A stretch of DNA of 64,000 nucleotides, from contig NZ_JAIRBM010000020.1 in the NCBI RefSeq assembly GCF_020089865.1, positions 31,611-95,610 on the forward strand, in the 5' to 3' direction. Origin of the DNA: Microvirga puerhi. Its GTDB lineage: Bacteria > Pseudomonadota > Alphaproteobacteria > Rhizobiales > Beijerinckiaceae. The notes beneath the pieces are model-generated. The model saw only the letters and a program-made list of their open reading frames with translations. It was not told the origin of the DNA and made no database searches. Positions 26,205-35,555 of this stretch are shown piece after piece. A program made the translations under genes and the position numbers. Positions within the stretch are counted from its first letter, which is position 1, and each line of letters opens with the position of its first letter.

Positions 26205-27596
26205 ATGAACGCCCCAACACCCCGTCTGGAAACTCCCCGGATCAGAACCGCCGCCGATGCCGCCGCTTATGTACGCGGCCGCGATCTTCCATTCGTGAAG
26301 ATCGGTCTCGTGGATGTCGATGGCGTCATGCGCGGGAAATACATGGCCCGAGACAAGTTCGAGTCCGCTCTCGAGAAGGGCTTCGGTTTCTGTGACGTGG
26401 TGCTCGGTTGGGATTCGAACGACCAGCTTTATGACAACACCACTCTTACCGGATGGCACACGGCATATCCGGACGCGACGGCACGGATCCTGCCGGACAC
26501 GATGCGACTCATTCCCTTCGAGAACGATTTGCCGTTCTTCCTTGCCGAGTTCGAGGGCTATGCAGAGGCGGCCTGTCCGCGCGGCGTTCTGCGGCGTGTG
26601 CTCGATCGGGCGAAGGATATGGGCTTCGCCGTCTCGGCCGCAGCCGAATTCGAGTTCTTCCTCTTCGAGGAGACGCCTCATTCGATCCGAGAAAAAAACT
26701 ACCGCGATCTGAGGAACATCACGCCGGGTTTCTTCGGTTATTCCGTGCTGCGCTCCGGCGTTCATGCCGATTTCTACCATGATCTTCTCGACATGGCGGC
26801 CAAGATGGATTTCGAGATCGAAGGTCTGCACACGGAGACTGGGCCTGGCGTTCTCGAGGCGGCGATCCGCGTCGATGATGCGCTGCGTGCCGCTGACAAG
26901 GCCGCCCTGTTCAAGACCTTCACCAAGATCCTGGCGCAGCGGCGCGGCTGGATGGCGACATTCATGGCCAAGTGGTCGCGGGACTGGCCGGGACAATCCG
27001 GTCATCTCCACGCGTCGTTGCGTGATCTCAAATCGGGCAAGGGCGCTTTCTACGATGCGGCAAAGCCGCACAACATGTCGGACACGATGCGCTGGTTCGT
27101 CGGCGGGCAGCAGCAGCTGATGCCGGAGATCCTGGCCATGGTGTCATGCACGGTGAACAGCTACACGCGCCTGATCCCCGGCTTCTGGGCGCCGACCGAC
27201 GCGGCGTGGGGAGTTGAAAATCGCACGACGGCTTTGCGTGTCATTCCAGGATCCGAGAAGTCGCAGCGGGTGGAGTACCGGGTCGCCGCTGCCGATATCA
27301 ATCCCTATATCGCGCTCGCTGCCGCCATCGGCTCCGGCTTGTGGGGGATCGAGAACAAGGTCGAGCCGGGCGATCCGATCCAGGGCAACGCCTATGAGGT
27401 GAAACATCCCAAGAAGCGCGCTCTGCCCCGCTCTCTCGGCGAAGCTGCCGAGCGTCTGAAGGCTTCCAAGCCTGCCCGCCAGCTTTTCGGCGACACATTT
27501 GTTGACCATTATGCGGCAACGCGCGAATGGGAGGAGCGGGAAGCTAGAAAGGCCATTACCGACTGGCAACTCGCCCGATATTTCGAAATCATCTAA
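26205..27596 (+). CDS. Glutamine-synthetase-like gamma-glutamyl-amine ligase
   Basis: A 463-residue GS-fold protein. The beta-grasp domain includes VKIGLVDVDGVMRGKYMA. Metal and glutamate ligands are in SAAAEFEFFLFEE (about 145-156) and in WPGQSGHLHASL (H267, H269), and ATP/phosphate arginines are in NSYTRLIPGFWAP and NRTTALRVIPG. The adenylylation-site loop of GlnA is not evident, as in PuuA and GlnA4-like ligases. These ATP-dependent enzymes join glutamate to amines rather than ammonia. With an ethanolamine-type permease, the predicted product is gamma-glutamylethanolamide. The start at ATG 26205 (MNAPTPRLET) has only a weak ribosome site. Confidence 0.88.
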   Translation: MNAPTPRLETPRIRTAADAAAYVRGRDLPFVKIGLVDVDGVMRGKYMARDKFESALEKGFGFCDVVLGWDSNDQLYDNTTLTGWHTAYPDATARILPDTMRLIPFENDLPFFLAEFEGYAEAACPRGVLRRVLDRAKDMGFAVSAAAEFEFFLFEETPHSIREKNYRDLRNITPGFFGYSVLRSGVHADFYHDLLDMAAKMDFEIEGLHTETGPGVLEAAIRVDDALRAADKAALFKTFTKILAQRRGWMATFMAKWSRDWPGQSGHLHASLRDLKSGKGAFYDAAKPHNMSDTMRWFVGGQQQLMPEILAMVSCTVNSYTRLIPGFWAPTDAAWGVENRTTALRVIPGSEKSQRVEYRVAAADINPYIALAAAIGSGLWGIENKVEPGDPIQGNAYEVKHPKKRALPRSLGEAAERLKASKPARQLFGDTFVDHYAATREWEEREARKAITDWQLARYFEII

Positions 27597-27606
27597 AAGT
27601 AAGATC

Positions 27607-28998
27607 ATGGCCGACACCGATATCGTTTGCATTTCTCCCATCGACGGGCGCGAACTCGTGCGCCGTCCCATCATGTCCGATGCGGCGATCGACGCTGCCG
27701 TCACCTCGGCCCGTGAGGCGCAGAAGGCTTGGCGTCACGTGCCTGTGAAGGAGCGTGCCGCAAAGGTCCTTGCGCTGCTCGACGCGCTCGTGGCCATGAA
27801 TCAGGAGGTCGTGCCGGAGCTCGCTCAGCAGATGGGCCGCCCGGTCCGCTTCGGCGGGGAGTTCCGAGGGGTCGAAGAGCGGGCGCGCCACATGGTGCGG
27901 ATCGCCGAGGATAGCATGAAGGCCATTCCGGCCGACGACGAGAAGCCGGGCTTCCGTCGCATGATCAAACGCGAGCCCGTCGGCCTCGTGCTGGTCATTG
28001 CACCGTGGAACTATCCCTATCTCACGGCCATCAACACCATCGCCCCGGCCTTGATGGCCGGCAATGCCGTTCTGCTCAAGCACGCCTCCCAGACGGTGCT
28101 GGCGGGCGAGCGTTTTCAGATGGCGGCCGATCGCGCTGGCCTGCCGAAGGGCCTGTTCCAGAATCTTCATCTCAGCCACGAGCAGACAAGCCGCATTCTC
28201 GGGAGCGGTCTCGTCGATCATTGCAACTTTACCGGCTCGGTCTCCGGCGGCCGCGCCATCGAGCGCGGGGCGGCAGGATCGTTCACGTCGTTGGGCCTTG
28301 AACTCGGCGGCAAGGATCCGGCCTATGTGCGCGAGGATGCGGATATCGCGCATGCGATCGAGAATCTGGTCGACGGCGCTTTCTTCAATTCCGGCCAGTG
28401 CTGCTGCGGCATCGAACGGATCTACGTTCACGAGAAGCATTACGCCCGCTTCGTGGAAGGCGCCGTCGATCTCGTGAACAAGTACGTGCTTGGCAATCCG
28501 CTCGATGAGACGACGACGCTCGGACCCATGGCGCACAAGCGGTTTGCCGATGTGGTGCGCCAGCAGAATGCGGAGGCGGTGGCAAAGGGGGCCAGGGCGC
28601 ATATCGACGGCAAACGTTTTACTGCGGATGTCGGAAATACCGCCTATCTCGCTCCGCAGGTGCTGACCCATGTGGATCACTCCATGAGCGTCATGCGCGA
28701 GGAGAGTTTCGGCCCCACGGTCGGCATCATGAAGGTCAAGGGCGACGAGGAGGCGATCCATCTCATGAACGACTCGCCCTATGGCCTTTCCGCTGCGATC
28801 TGGACCTCCGATGTCGACGCGGCGGAGTCGATCGGCGACAGGCTCGAGACCGGCACCGTGTTCATGAACCGCTGCGACTATCTCGATCCGGCACTCGCCT
28901 GGACGGGCGTGAAGGAGACAGGCCGCGGCGCAAGCCTCTCCAGGCTTGCTTACGAGTCGCTCACCCGTCCGAAATCCTTCCACCTTCGTCAGCTCTGA
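27607..28998 (+). CDS. Aldehyde dehydrogenase (NAD(P)-dependent)
   Basis: A 463-residue ALDH. The catalytic glutamate is E232 in LGLELGGKDPAYV, and the nucleophilic cysteine is probably C266 within FNSGQCCCGIERIYV. The NAD-binding region CNFTGSVSGGRAI is intact, as are the conserved VIAPWNYPYL segment and a C-terminal GRGASLSRL loop. It would oxidise the aldehyde made by the neighbouring alcohol dehydrogenase. The gene begins ten bases after the ligase stop and ends six bases before the iron alcohol dehydrogenase, so the three are tightly coupled. Confidence 0.92.
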   Translation: MADTDIVCISPIDGRELVRRPIMSDAAIDAAVTSAREAQKAWRHVPVKERAAKVLALLDALVAMNQEVVPELAQQMGRPVRFGGEFRGVEERARHMVRIAEDSMKAIPADDEKPGFRRMIKREPVGLVLVIAPWNYPYLTAINTIAPALMAGNAVLLKHASQTVLAGERFQMAADRAGLPKGLFQNLHLSHEQTSRILGSGLVDHCNFTGSVSGGRAIERGAAGSFTSLGLELGGKDPAYVREDADIAHAIENLVDGAFFNSGQCCCGIERIYVHEKHYARFVEGAVDLVNKYVLGNPLDETTTLGPMAHKRFADVVRQQNAEAVAKGARAHIDGKRFTADVGNTAYLAPQVLTHVDHSMSVMREESFGPTVGIMKVKGDEEAIHLMNDSPYGLSAAIWTSDVDAAESIGDRLETGTVFMNRCDYLDPALAWTGVKETGRGASLSRLAYESLTRPKSFHLRQL

Positions 28999-29003
28999 GT
29001 TCG

Positions 29004-30173
29004 ATGGCCATGACCGCATCACCCCGCTCCAACTGGAACTATCCGACTGCAATCCGCTTCGGCGCCGGCCGCATTTCCGAACTGGCCGAGGCCTGCAAGT
29101 CGGTCGGAATGACCGCGCCGCTGATCGTCACCGATCCGTTCCTGGCAACGCAGCCGATGACGAAGAATGCCTTGGAAGCTCTGAAGGCCGCGGGCCTCAA
29201 GGCCGCGATCTTTTCCGACATCAAGCCGAACCCGGTGGAGACCAATGTCTATAAGGGGCTGGAAGCCCTGAAGGCGGGTGGGCACGATGGTGTCGTCGCC
29301 TTCGGCGGCGGCTCGGCGCTCGATGCCGGCAAGGTGATTGCTTTCATGAAGGGGCAGACGCGCCCCATGTGGGATTTCGAGGATATCGGCGATTGGTGGA
29401 CGCGTGCGGATCCGAAAGGCATCGCGCCGATCATCGCCGTTCCGACCACGGCCGGCACCGGCTCCGAGGTCGGCCGCGCAGGCGTCATTACGCAGGAGGC
29501 GACACATACCAAGAAGGTGATCTTCCATCCCTTGATGATGCCGAAGATCACGATCTGCGATCCGGAACTCACGGTTGGTATGCCGCCCCATATCACCGCA
29601 GGAACCGGTCTCGATGCACTCGCTCACTGCATCGAAGCCTATTGCGCGCCGGGCTATCACCCGATGGCGGACGGCATTGCAGTTGAGGGTATCCGTCTCG
29701 TGAAAGAATACCTGCCACGCGCCTACAAGGACGGCAAGGACATTGAGGCGCGTGCCAACATGATGTCAGCCGCTGCCATGGGCGCGACGGCCTTCCAGAA
29801 GGGACTGGGAGCCATTCATGCGCTTTCGCATCCGGCCGGAGCGCTCTACGACACGCATCACGGACTCACCAATGCGGTCTTCATGCCTTATGTGCTGGTC
29901 TACAACCGGGCAGCCATCGAGACGAAGATCGAGCGGCTTGCCGCCTATATCGGCCTGAAGCCAAGCTTCCAGACGTTCCTCGACTGGGTCTTACAGCTGC
30001 GCAAGGACCTTGGCGTTCCACATACCCTGGACGGCTTGAAGATCGACGCTGCCCGTTTCGAGGAGATGTCCGCCATGGCCCCGGAGGATCCGACGGCTGG
30101 TGGCAACCCAGTGCCGATCACCAAGGAGAGTGCGCGCAAGCTCTACGAGAATGCGCTGGCAGGCGTCGTTTAA
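29004..30173 (+). CDS. Iron-containing alcohol dehydrogenase
   Basis: A 389-residue group III alcohol dehydrogenase. The NAD-binding GGGSALDAGKVIAFMKG and PTTAGTGSEVGRAGVI motifs are present. The metal-binding region shows GTGLDALAHCIEAYCAPGYH, then AIHALSHPAGALYDTHHGL. It interconverts an alcohol and an aldehyde. In this operon the likely substrate is the hydroxyl of the gamma-glutamylated amino alcohol. It begins at ATG 29004, six bases after the ALDH stop, and is the last gene before a strong bidirectional terminator. Confidence 0.92.
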   Translation: MAMTASPRSNWNYPTAIRFGAGRISELAEACKSVGMTAPLIVTDPFLATQPMTKNALEALKAAGLKAAIFSDIKPNPVETNVYKGLEALKAGGHDGVVAFGGGSALDAGKVIAFMKGQTRPMWDFEDIGDWWTRADPKGIAPIIAVPTTAGTGSEVGRAGVITQEATHTKKVIFHPLMMPKITICDPELTVGMPPHITAGTGLDALAHCIEAYCAPGYHPMADGIAVEGIRLVKEYLPRAYKDGKDIEARANMMSAAAMGATAFQKGLGAIHALSHPAGALYDTHHGLTNAVFMPYVLVYNRAAIETKIERLAAYIGLKPSFQTFLDWVLQLRKDLGVPHTLDGLKIDAARFEEMSAMAPEDPTAGGNPVPITKESARKLYENALAGVV

Positions 30174-30193
30174 GATATCGCTTACGTCATGTG

Positions 30194-30222
30194 AAAGCGG
30201 CGGAGCTTGGCTCCGCCGCTTT
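30194..30222. terminator. Bidirectional intrinsic terminator
   Basis: A perfect 13-base stem (AAAGCGGCGGAGC/GCTCCGCCGCTTT) with a TTG loop. T runs on both strands follow the stem. It lies between the iron alcohol dehydrogenase (+) and FMN reductase (-), so it can end both transcripts. Confidence 0.88.
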
Positions 30223-30236
30223 TCTATTCGCACGAA

Positions 30237-30836
30237 CTATGCGGCTTTGGCGGTCGCAGAGACTTTGCGTTGCGCCCGCAGGGGCTGGAGTGCTTCGGTC
30301 CACCTGTAGAGCTCGTCGAGCATGGTGGCCGCAGAGGTCTTGTAGATGTCGGGGGGATTCAGAGTGCCGTTTGCGTCGATGTTCGAAAACACCATGGGCA
30401 TGGGAACGCCCTCGGGGATCGGCATCATCTTGAGCGTGGTCACGATCTGCTTTTCGGCCTGAACTGCCCGCAGGCCGCCCGAAATACCGCCATAGCTGAC
30501 GAAACCGGCAGGAGCATAGTTCCACTCCAGGGAGAGGTAGTGAAAGGCATTCACGAGGGCCGGGGGCGGGCCGTAGTTGTACTCGGGCGTGACGAAGACG
30601 AAGGCATCGGCGGAGCCCACACTCTCGGCCCAGGCCTTGGTGTGAGCGTTCTTATAGCTCTGTTTCATCGGATGTTCGGGCTCGTCGAAGACCGGCAGGT
30701 GAAAATCCGCGAGATCCACCAGAACCGGCTCGAACTTGCCATGTTCGGCCGCAAAAGCATTGAACCACTTGGCGACGGTCGGACCGACGCGGCCGGGACG
30801 GGTGCTGCCAATGATTGTGTGGAGCTTGAACGTCAT
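30237..30836 (-). CDS. NADPH-dependent FMN reductase family protein
   Basis: A 199-residue flavodoxin-fold protein from ATG 30836 (MTFKLHTIIGSTRPGR). The FMN phosphate loop is IGSTRPGRVGPTVAKWF, and the second flavin-binding stretch is VTPEYNYGPPPALVNAF with SYGGISGG. It reduces FMN, quinones or azo compounds with NAD(P)H. The divergent partner is an HxlR regulator, a family that often controls quinone or aldehyde detoxifying reductases. That context supports a stress-responsive quinone reductase (inference). Confidence 0.9.
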   Translation of the reverse strand: MTFKLHTIIGSTRPGRVGPTVAKWFNAFAAEHGKFEPVLVDLADFHLPVFDEPEHPMKQSYKNAHTKAWAESVGSADAFVFVTPEYNYGPPPALVNAFHYLSLEWNYAPAGFVSYGGISGGLRAVQAEKQIVTTLKMMPIPEGVPMPMVFSNIDANGTLNPPDIYKTSAATMLDELYRWTEALQPLRAQRKVSATAKAA

Positions 30837-30937
30837 TATATTCCTCATTTGCATCGGTGCGGAATCGATATTAAGTTCCGCTTTGTAACCGACACTCATT
30901 AAGTAACTTTGACGCTGAACCGCAAGGAGGCACTTTC

Positions 30938-31345
30938 TTGACACCGAGTCACATCCATGTGCCCGCCGACTGCCGGACCGTGACCGAAATTCTGTCCCGG
31001 GTCGGAGACAAGTGGAGCGTTCAGTTGGTGGTCCAGCTGGGCAGCGGGCCGAAGCGCTTCAACGAGCTGCGCCGGATCGTCAACGGCATTTCCCAGCGCA
31101 TGCTGACCCTGACCCTGCGCGGATTAGAGCGGGACGGTCTCGTCCATCGCACAATCTTTCCGACGATTCCGCCAAGGGTCGAATATCGCTTGACGGAGCT
31201 CGGCTGCACCCTGCTCAGGGCGGTGCGGCCTCTTGGAGAATGGGCCATCCATAACCGCGATCAGATCCTCGACGCAAGGCGACGGTTCGACGAGAACGAC
31301 AGGGAGGCGAGTGAGGAATCCGGCCACGCTTCCGATGCAGCTTGA
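30938..31345 (+). CDS. HxlR family transcriptional regulator
   Basis: A 135-residue winged-helix protein with the HxlR core ILSRVGDKWSVQLVVQLGSG, RFNELRRIVNGISQRMLTLT and LRGLERDGLVHRTIFPTIPP. Translation most likely starts at TTG 30938, seven bases after a perfect AAGGAGG at 30924-30930. No ATG fits the conserved N-terminus. HxlR members respond to quinones, aldehydes or disulfide stress, sometimes through an N-terminal cysteine. C12 is the first cysteine here. It is divergent from the FMN reductase. Confidence 0.88.
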   Translation: MTPSHIHVPADCRTVTEILSRVGDKWSVQLVVQLGSGPKRFNELRRIVNGISQRMLTLTLRGLERDGLVHRTIFPTIPPRVEYRLTELGCTLLRAVRPLGEWAIHNRDQILDARRRFDENDREASEESGHASDAA

Positions 31346-31354
31346 GGTCTCGGC

Positions 31355-32014
31355 TCAGGCGTGAAGGCGCTTCTCCAAGAAGTCCCACAGGCCCTGGTCG
31401 TGAAAATCCGTGATCGTACAGTCCGCGCCGACGGACGTCATATCCTCGGCCGTTAGCCCTGTCAGCATGCCGAAGGAATAGAGACCGGCCCCCTTGGCGG
31501 CCTTCATGCCGGACGGAGAATCCTCGAACGCGACGGCCTCGCCGGCTCCAATGCCGAGCCGTTCCAGGGCCGTGAGATAGGGTAGCGGATCAGGCTTGCC
31601 TCGCGCGACGTCCTCGATGGTGACGGTGACGGCAAAGCGCTTCGTGACACCGATGATGTCCAGCATGTGTGTGGCATTCAAGATCGGAGCATTGGTCACG
31701 AGCGCGATGCGGATGTCCCGCTCGTCGGCCCAGTCCAGAAGCTTTCCCAGACCGTCGAGAGGCTTGAGATCCGTCGCAAGTCTCCGAAAAGCCGCCTCCT
31801 TTCGACGGGCAAATTCCTCATGTTCGGAGACGGAATGATCCGGCAGCAGAGTCGCGAAAATGGACTCGTTGGTGTGTCCGATGATGGAGTTGCGGAACAC
31901 AACATCGTCGATCACGACGCCTTCGGGCCCCAGAACCTCTGCAAAAGCGAGGAGGTGGACCGGATCGCTGTGAACGAGGGTGCCGTCCATGTCGAAAATG
32001 AGAGCCTTGAGCAT
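31355..32014 (-). CDS. HAD-superfamily phosphatase / beta-phosphoglucomutase-like
   Basis: A 219-residue HAD-IA hydrolase from ATG 32014 (MLKALIFDMDGTLVHSD). The nucleophile D8 and acid D10 lie in FDMDGT, the motif II threonine is in ALVTNAP, the lysine is in RGKPDPLPYL and the acidic motif IV is EDSPSGMKAA. An alpha-helical cap (about 15-85) gives specificity for small phosphorylated metabolites. It lies 160 bases downstream of the ABC ATPase gene on the same strand and could dephosphorylate imported sugar phosphates. A housekeeping phosphoglycolate-type role is also possible. Confidence 0.85.
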   Translation of the reverse strand: MLKALIFDMDGTLVHSDPVHLLAFAEVLGPEGVVIDDVVFRNSIIGHTNESIFATLLPDHSVSEHEEFARRKEAAFRRLATDLKPLDGLGKLLDWADERDIRIALVTNAPILNATHMLDIIGVTKRFAVTVTIEDVARGKPDPLPYLTALERLGIGAGEAVAFEDSPSGMKAAKGAGLYSFGMLTGLTAEDMTSVGADCTITDFHDQGLWDFLEKRLHA

Positions 32015-32173
32015 GGGATGGAATCCGACGTTTTGCCGATGCCTAAGCTTACCAAGCGTAAGATCTTTGGGCGGCAGGCATACAGCCAAATGAGATCGGG
32101 ATAAACTGATTTAGAGGTGATCGAACGCTGCCACGGCAACGCTGAATCTCGATGCCGATCATCGGCGTTCCCG

Positions 32174-33298
32174 TCAGGACCCGGGAATGAGTGCGACCCC
32201 TCGGTGCTCCATGATGTCGATCGACACGGGCGTGCCGGGTGCGATGGGTTCCTTGCGGCTATACTGCACCACGAACAAATTGCCGACAGGGCTGTCCACT
32301 TCGTATTCGATCTGGGTGCCCAGGTACGACGCCTTCTTCACCACGCCCGAAACGGCCGTGCTTTTCGAGGGATCCTCGTTGAGAACGATGGCATCCGGCC
32401 GTACGGCAAGCTTGACCGGGCCGGCGCTGGCGCCGCGATGAGGAAGGTTCAGAGTTATTCCGCCGATCCGCACGCGGGCCTTGGAGCCCTCCTGATCGAG
32501 GACGACTCCGTCGAGAATATTGGCATCGCCGATGAAGTCCGCCACGAACAGATCGGCAGGCTCCTCGTAGAGTTCACGGGGCGTGCCGGTCTGCGCAATT
32601 CGCGCGTTCGACATGACGATGATCCGATCAGAGACGGCGAGCGCCTCCTCCTGATCGTGCGTCACGTAGGCGACCGTCAGATTCAGGCTTTGCTGCAATT
32701 CGCGAATATCTTCACGGACACGGCGCCGCAGCTTGGCATCGAGGTTCGAGAGCGGCTCGTCGAAGAGCAGAACCTGCGGCTCGAGAACGAGGGCGCGCGC
32801 CACGGCCACGCGCTGCTGCTGGCCTCCAGACAATTCCGAGGGTGCCCGCTTCTCGAGGCCGGAAAGCCCGACGAGAGCGAGCTTCTCCATGGCCATGGCA
32901 TAGGCTTCCTTCTTCGAGATTCCCTGCACGGTTGGGCCATAGGCCACGTTTTCCAGAACGGACATGTGTGGGAAGAGCGCATAGGATTGAAACACCATGC
33001 TCACGTCGCGATCGGCGGCGGAGAGATGCGTCACGTCGCGATTGCCGATCAGGATCTGCCCTTCGCTCGCCATCTCGAGGCCTGCGATCATGCGCAAGGT
33101 GGTCGTCTTGCCGCAGCCGGACGGTCCGAGCAGCGTTACGAGCTCGCCGGCCGCAATGCTGAACGACACGTCGTCGACGGCGACCACGCGGCCATAGCGC
33201 TTGGTCACATTCCGGAACTCGACGGACGCAGCCTCCTTCTTGGATGTCTTGGATGCTCCCGCGAGAGCGAGCGAGGATACGGTGGACATCTGGTTCAT
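32174..33298 (-). CDS. ABC importer ATP-binding protein (FbpC/AfuC-like)
   Basis: A 374-residue ATPase. Walker A is LLGPSGCGKTTTLRMIAG, the Q-loop is in VSMVFQSYALFPHMSV, the signature is LSGGQQQRVAVARA and Walker B is VLLFDEPLSNLD. The C-terminal about 120 residues form a TOBE-type regulatory region. It energises the permease encoded immediately upstream, with start and permease stop overlapping as ATGA (33295-33298). The subfamily includes iron(III), polyamine, 2-aminoethylphosphonate and sugar-phosphate systems, so the substrate is set by the binding protein. Confidence 0.92.
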   Translation of the reverse strand: MNQMSTVSSLALAGASKTSKKEAASVEFRNVTKRYGRVVAVDDVSFSIAAGELVTLLGPSGCGKTTTLRMIAGLEMASEGQILIGNRDVTHLSAADRDVSMVFQSYALFPHMSVLENVAYGPTVQGISKKEAYAMAMEKLALVGLSGLEKRAPSELSGGQQQRVAVARALVLEPQVLLFDEPLSNLDAKLRRRVREDIRELQQSLNLTVAYVTHDQEEALAVSDRIIVMSNARIAQTGTPRELYEEPADLFVADFIGDANILDGVVLDQEGSKARVRIGGITLNLPHRGASAGPVKLAVRPDAIVLNEDPSKSTAVSGVVKKASYLGTQIEYEVDSPVGNLFVVQYSRKEPIAPGTPVSIDIMEHRGVALIPGS

Positions 33299-35487
33299 GG
33301 GGCAGCCTGGACAGCAAGAGGGGCGGCATTGGCGGTGGCGCTGCGGCGTCCGAGGCGCCGCTCTCCAACCGCGAACTGGATAGCGACTATCGCCAACAGC
33401 ATGACGATGATCAGGACCGTCGAATATGCGATGGCGAGACCGAACTCGCCTGCCTCGACGCGGCCAACAATGTAGGTCGTCGCCATGTTGTACTCGGCGG
33501 TGACCAGAAAGATGACGGCGCTAACGGCAGTCATGGCCCGCACGAAGGAGTAGACCAGCGAAGCGACGATCGCAGGCCGCAGGAGCGGAAGGACGATCCG
33601 TCGCATCGTGGTGAAGGAGCGGGCACCGAGCGTGAGGGAGGCTTCGTCGAGACTCTTGTCGATCTGGCTGAGCGTGGCAATGCCGGAGCGCACGCCGACG
33701 GGCATGTTTCGGAACACGAAGCACATCACGAGGATAAATCCGGTGCCCGTGATCTCGATGGGCGGCACGTTGAAGGCCAGGATGTAGGACACGCCGACGA
33801 CGGTGCCGGGAATGGCGAAGCTCAGAAGCGTACCGAACTCGAAGGCCCGCTGACCGGAGAAGCGCTGACGCGTCAGAAGATAGGCCGTAAGCAGGCCGAT
33901 GGCAGCGGTGAGCGGAGCAGACAGGGCAGCCACCTTGACGGTTGCGAAGAACGAGTTCCAGGCGGAGCCGGAGAAATAGAGACCCCAATCGGCTCTCTCC
34001 ACGCGGAAGGCCGTCAGGAAGTGATCGAGCGTCGGTGTGTAGTCGCGCCCCATCGAGCGGACGAATCCGCCAATCAGAATGATGGCATAGATCACGACCG
34101 TGAAGATCGCCCACGGGATTGCAGCCAGATAGGATGCAACGGCAACCCGGCGTGGCAGCGGCAGCGGAATGCCCGCATCCCCCTTGCCAGTAACAGTAGT
34201 GTAGACCTTCTTGCCGAGCCAGGCATGCTGGAGCCAGAAGGCGCCGAGCGTGAATCCGAGGAGGATGATCGAAAGCACGGCGGCCCGGCCTTGGTCTTGC
34301 TGTGCACCGACGACGGCGAAGAAGATCTTGGTCGACAGTACCTCATAGTTGCCGCCGAGCACGAGAGGGTTGCCGAAGTCGGCGAGGCTCTCCACGAATC
34401 CGAGCAGGAAGGCATTGGCAAGTCCGGGCCGCATCAGCGGCAGCGTTACCGTGAGAAAGGTTGTCCAGCTCTTTGCGCGAAGGGTTTGGGACGCCTCTTC
34501 GAGGGTGGGGCTGATGCCCTGGACGACGCCGATGAGCACGAGAAAAGCGATCGGCGTGAAAGCCAGAAGCTGTGAAATGAAAACGCCGGGAAGGCCGTAG
34601 ATCCAGCGGGAGCGGGGAACACCGAACCATTCGTAGAGAATGGCGGACAGGGCGCCTGAGCGACCGAAGAGCAGGATCAGCGCAAGACCGATTACGAAGG
34701 GTGGCGTAATGATCGGCAGCACACTCATCACGCGCAGAAGTTTTTTGAAGCGGAAGCTCGTTCTTGTCGCGATCAAGGCGAAGGCAAGTCCAAGAGCCGT
34801 CGTACCGAAGGCGACGAGGACGCCGAGAAAGAGAGTGTTCCAGGCAACGCCGCAACGGAGATCGCTGCTGAGGCAATCAAGTCCCCAGATCGAACGATCC
34901 GTGAATTTCATCACGAAGAGAATTGGAGCGAAGCTTCCTTTGTCGTCGCCAAAGGCGCTGGCGAGGATCGTGGAAACGGGAAAGAACACGAAGACGACGA
35001 TCAAGGCCATAACGATGCCGATCGACGAGGTGACGAAGGCGTCGCCGCGGCACCAGCCCCGGGCCGCGAGACCGTGGCACAGTAGGATCAGGAAAGAGGT
35101 CGCCGTGAGCGCGGCGCCATAGCCCATTCCCGCCTGATGCGGACCGGGCTCCCCGAAAAGAGCTTTCAGGATACCGAAGGTCCAGCCGTTGAGGCCGATG
35201 GAGAAGCCCTGCAATAGGATCAGCGCGAGACCGAGGATCCCGGATGCCGTCAGCCAGTCCGCGAGGCGTCCTTCCGGCCGCATGACAGGGCGAAGCAGCA
35301 TGAGGAGCGGCGCGAAAATCGGCAGCAGCCACCAGGCTCCCTTCATGCCGAGCACAAGCCCCGAGCCACCGAGCACAAACTCGCTCAGTGTCGGCGCGAC
35401 CGCGCTATCGAAGCCGTACCAAGGCAGGACGGCATAACCAATCCAGCCCAGGACAATCCAGCCGAGGGTTGCCCGCGACATATCCAT
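33295..35487 (-). CDS. ABC importer permease, two fused MetI-type domains
   Basis: A 730-residue inner-membrane protein made of two binding-protein-dependent permease domains in one chain, as in FbpB/AfuB. Each half has its EAA loop: EEASQTLRAKSWTTFLTVTL in the first and DEASLTLGARSFTTMRRIVL in the second. An extra N-terminal set of about four hydrophobic segments (residues 1-130) precedes the first domain. It forms the full transmembrane pore with the ATPase encoded next to it. Between it and the binding-protein gene lies a hairpin with a T run. Confidence 0.92.
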   Translation of the reverse strand: MDMSRATLGWIVLGWIGYAVLPWYGFDSAVAPTLSEFVLGGSGLVLGMKGAWWLLPIFAPLLMLLRPVMRPEGRLADWLTASGILGLALILLQGFSIGLNGWTFGILKALFGEPGPHQAGMGYGAALTATSFLILLCHGLAARGWCRGDAFVTSSIGIVMALIVVFVFFPVSTILASAFGDDKGSFAPILFVMKFTDRSIWGLDCLSSDLRCGVAWNTLFLGVLVAFGTTALGLAFALIATRTSFRFKKLLRVMSVLPIITPPFVIGLALILLFGRSGALSAILYEWFGVPRSRWIYGLPGVFISQLLAFTPIAFLVLIGVVQGISPTLEEASQTLRAKSWTTFLTVTLPLMRPGLANAFLLGFVESLADFGNPLVLGGNYEVLSTKIFFAVVGAQQDQGRAAVLSIILLGFTLGAFWLQHAWLGKKVYTTVTGKGDAGIPLPLPRRVAVASYLAAIPWAIFTVVIYAIILIGGFVRSMGRDYTPTLDHFLTAFRVERADWGLYFSGSAWNSFFATVKVAALSAPLTAAIGLLTAYLLTRQRFSGQRAFEFGTLLSFAIPGTVVGVSYILAFNVPPIEITGTGFILVMCFVFRNMPVGVRSGIATLSQIDKSLDEASLTLGARSFTTMRRIVLPLLRPAIVASLVYSFVRAMTAVSAVIFLVTAEYNMATTYIVGRVEAGEFGLAIAYSTVLIIVMLLAIVAIQFAVGERRLGRRSATANAAPLAVQAAP

Positions 35488-35555
35488 CCTCGCACAAGAC
35501 CGGAAGAAGGCTGAAGAAGCCTCCGCCCGGAATCTGCCAACAGTTGCAAAAAGCT

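Noticed and set aside
30885..30907. Direct repeat GTAAC spaced 18 bases in the FMN reductase/HxlR divergent region
   Set aside because: Too short and not palindromic, with no stronger match to an HxlR site, so not called as an operator.
33244..34575. Long open frame (443 codons) on the plus strand over the ABC permease
   Set aside because: It is antisense to a clear transporter gene, is highly charged with no domain and has no ribosome site. High-GC antisense frames of this type occur across the window (for example 24668-26143 minus and 32117-33475 plus).
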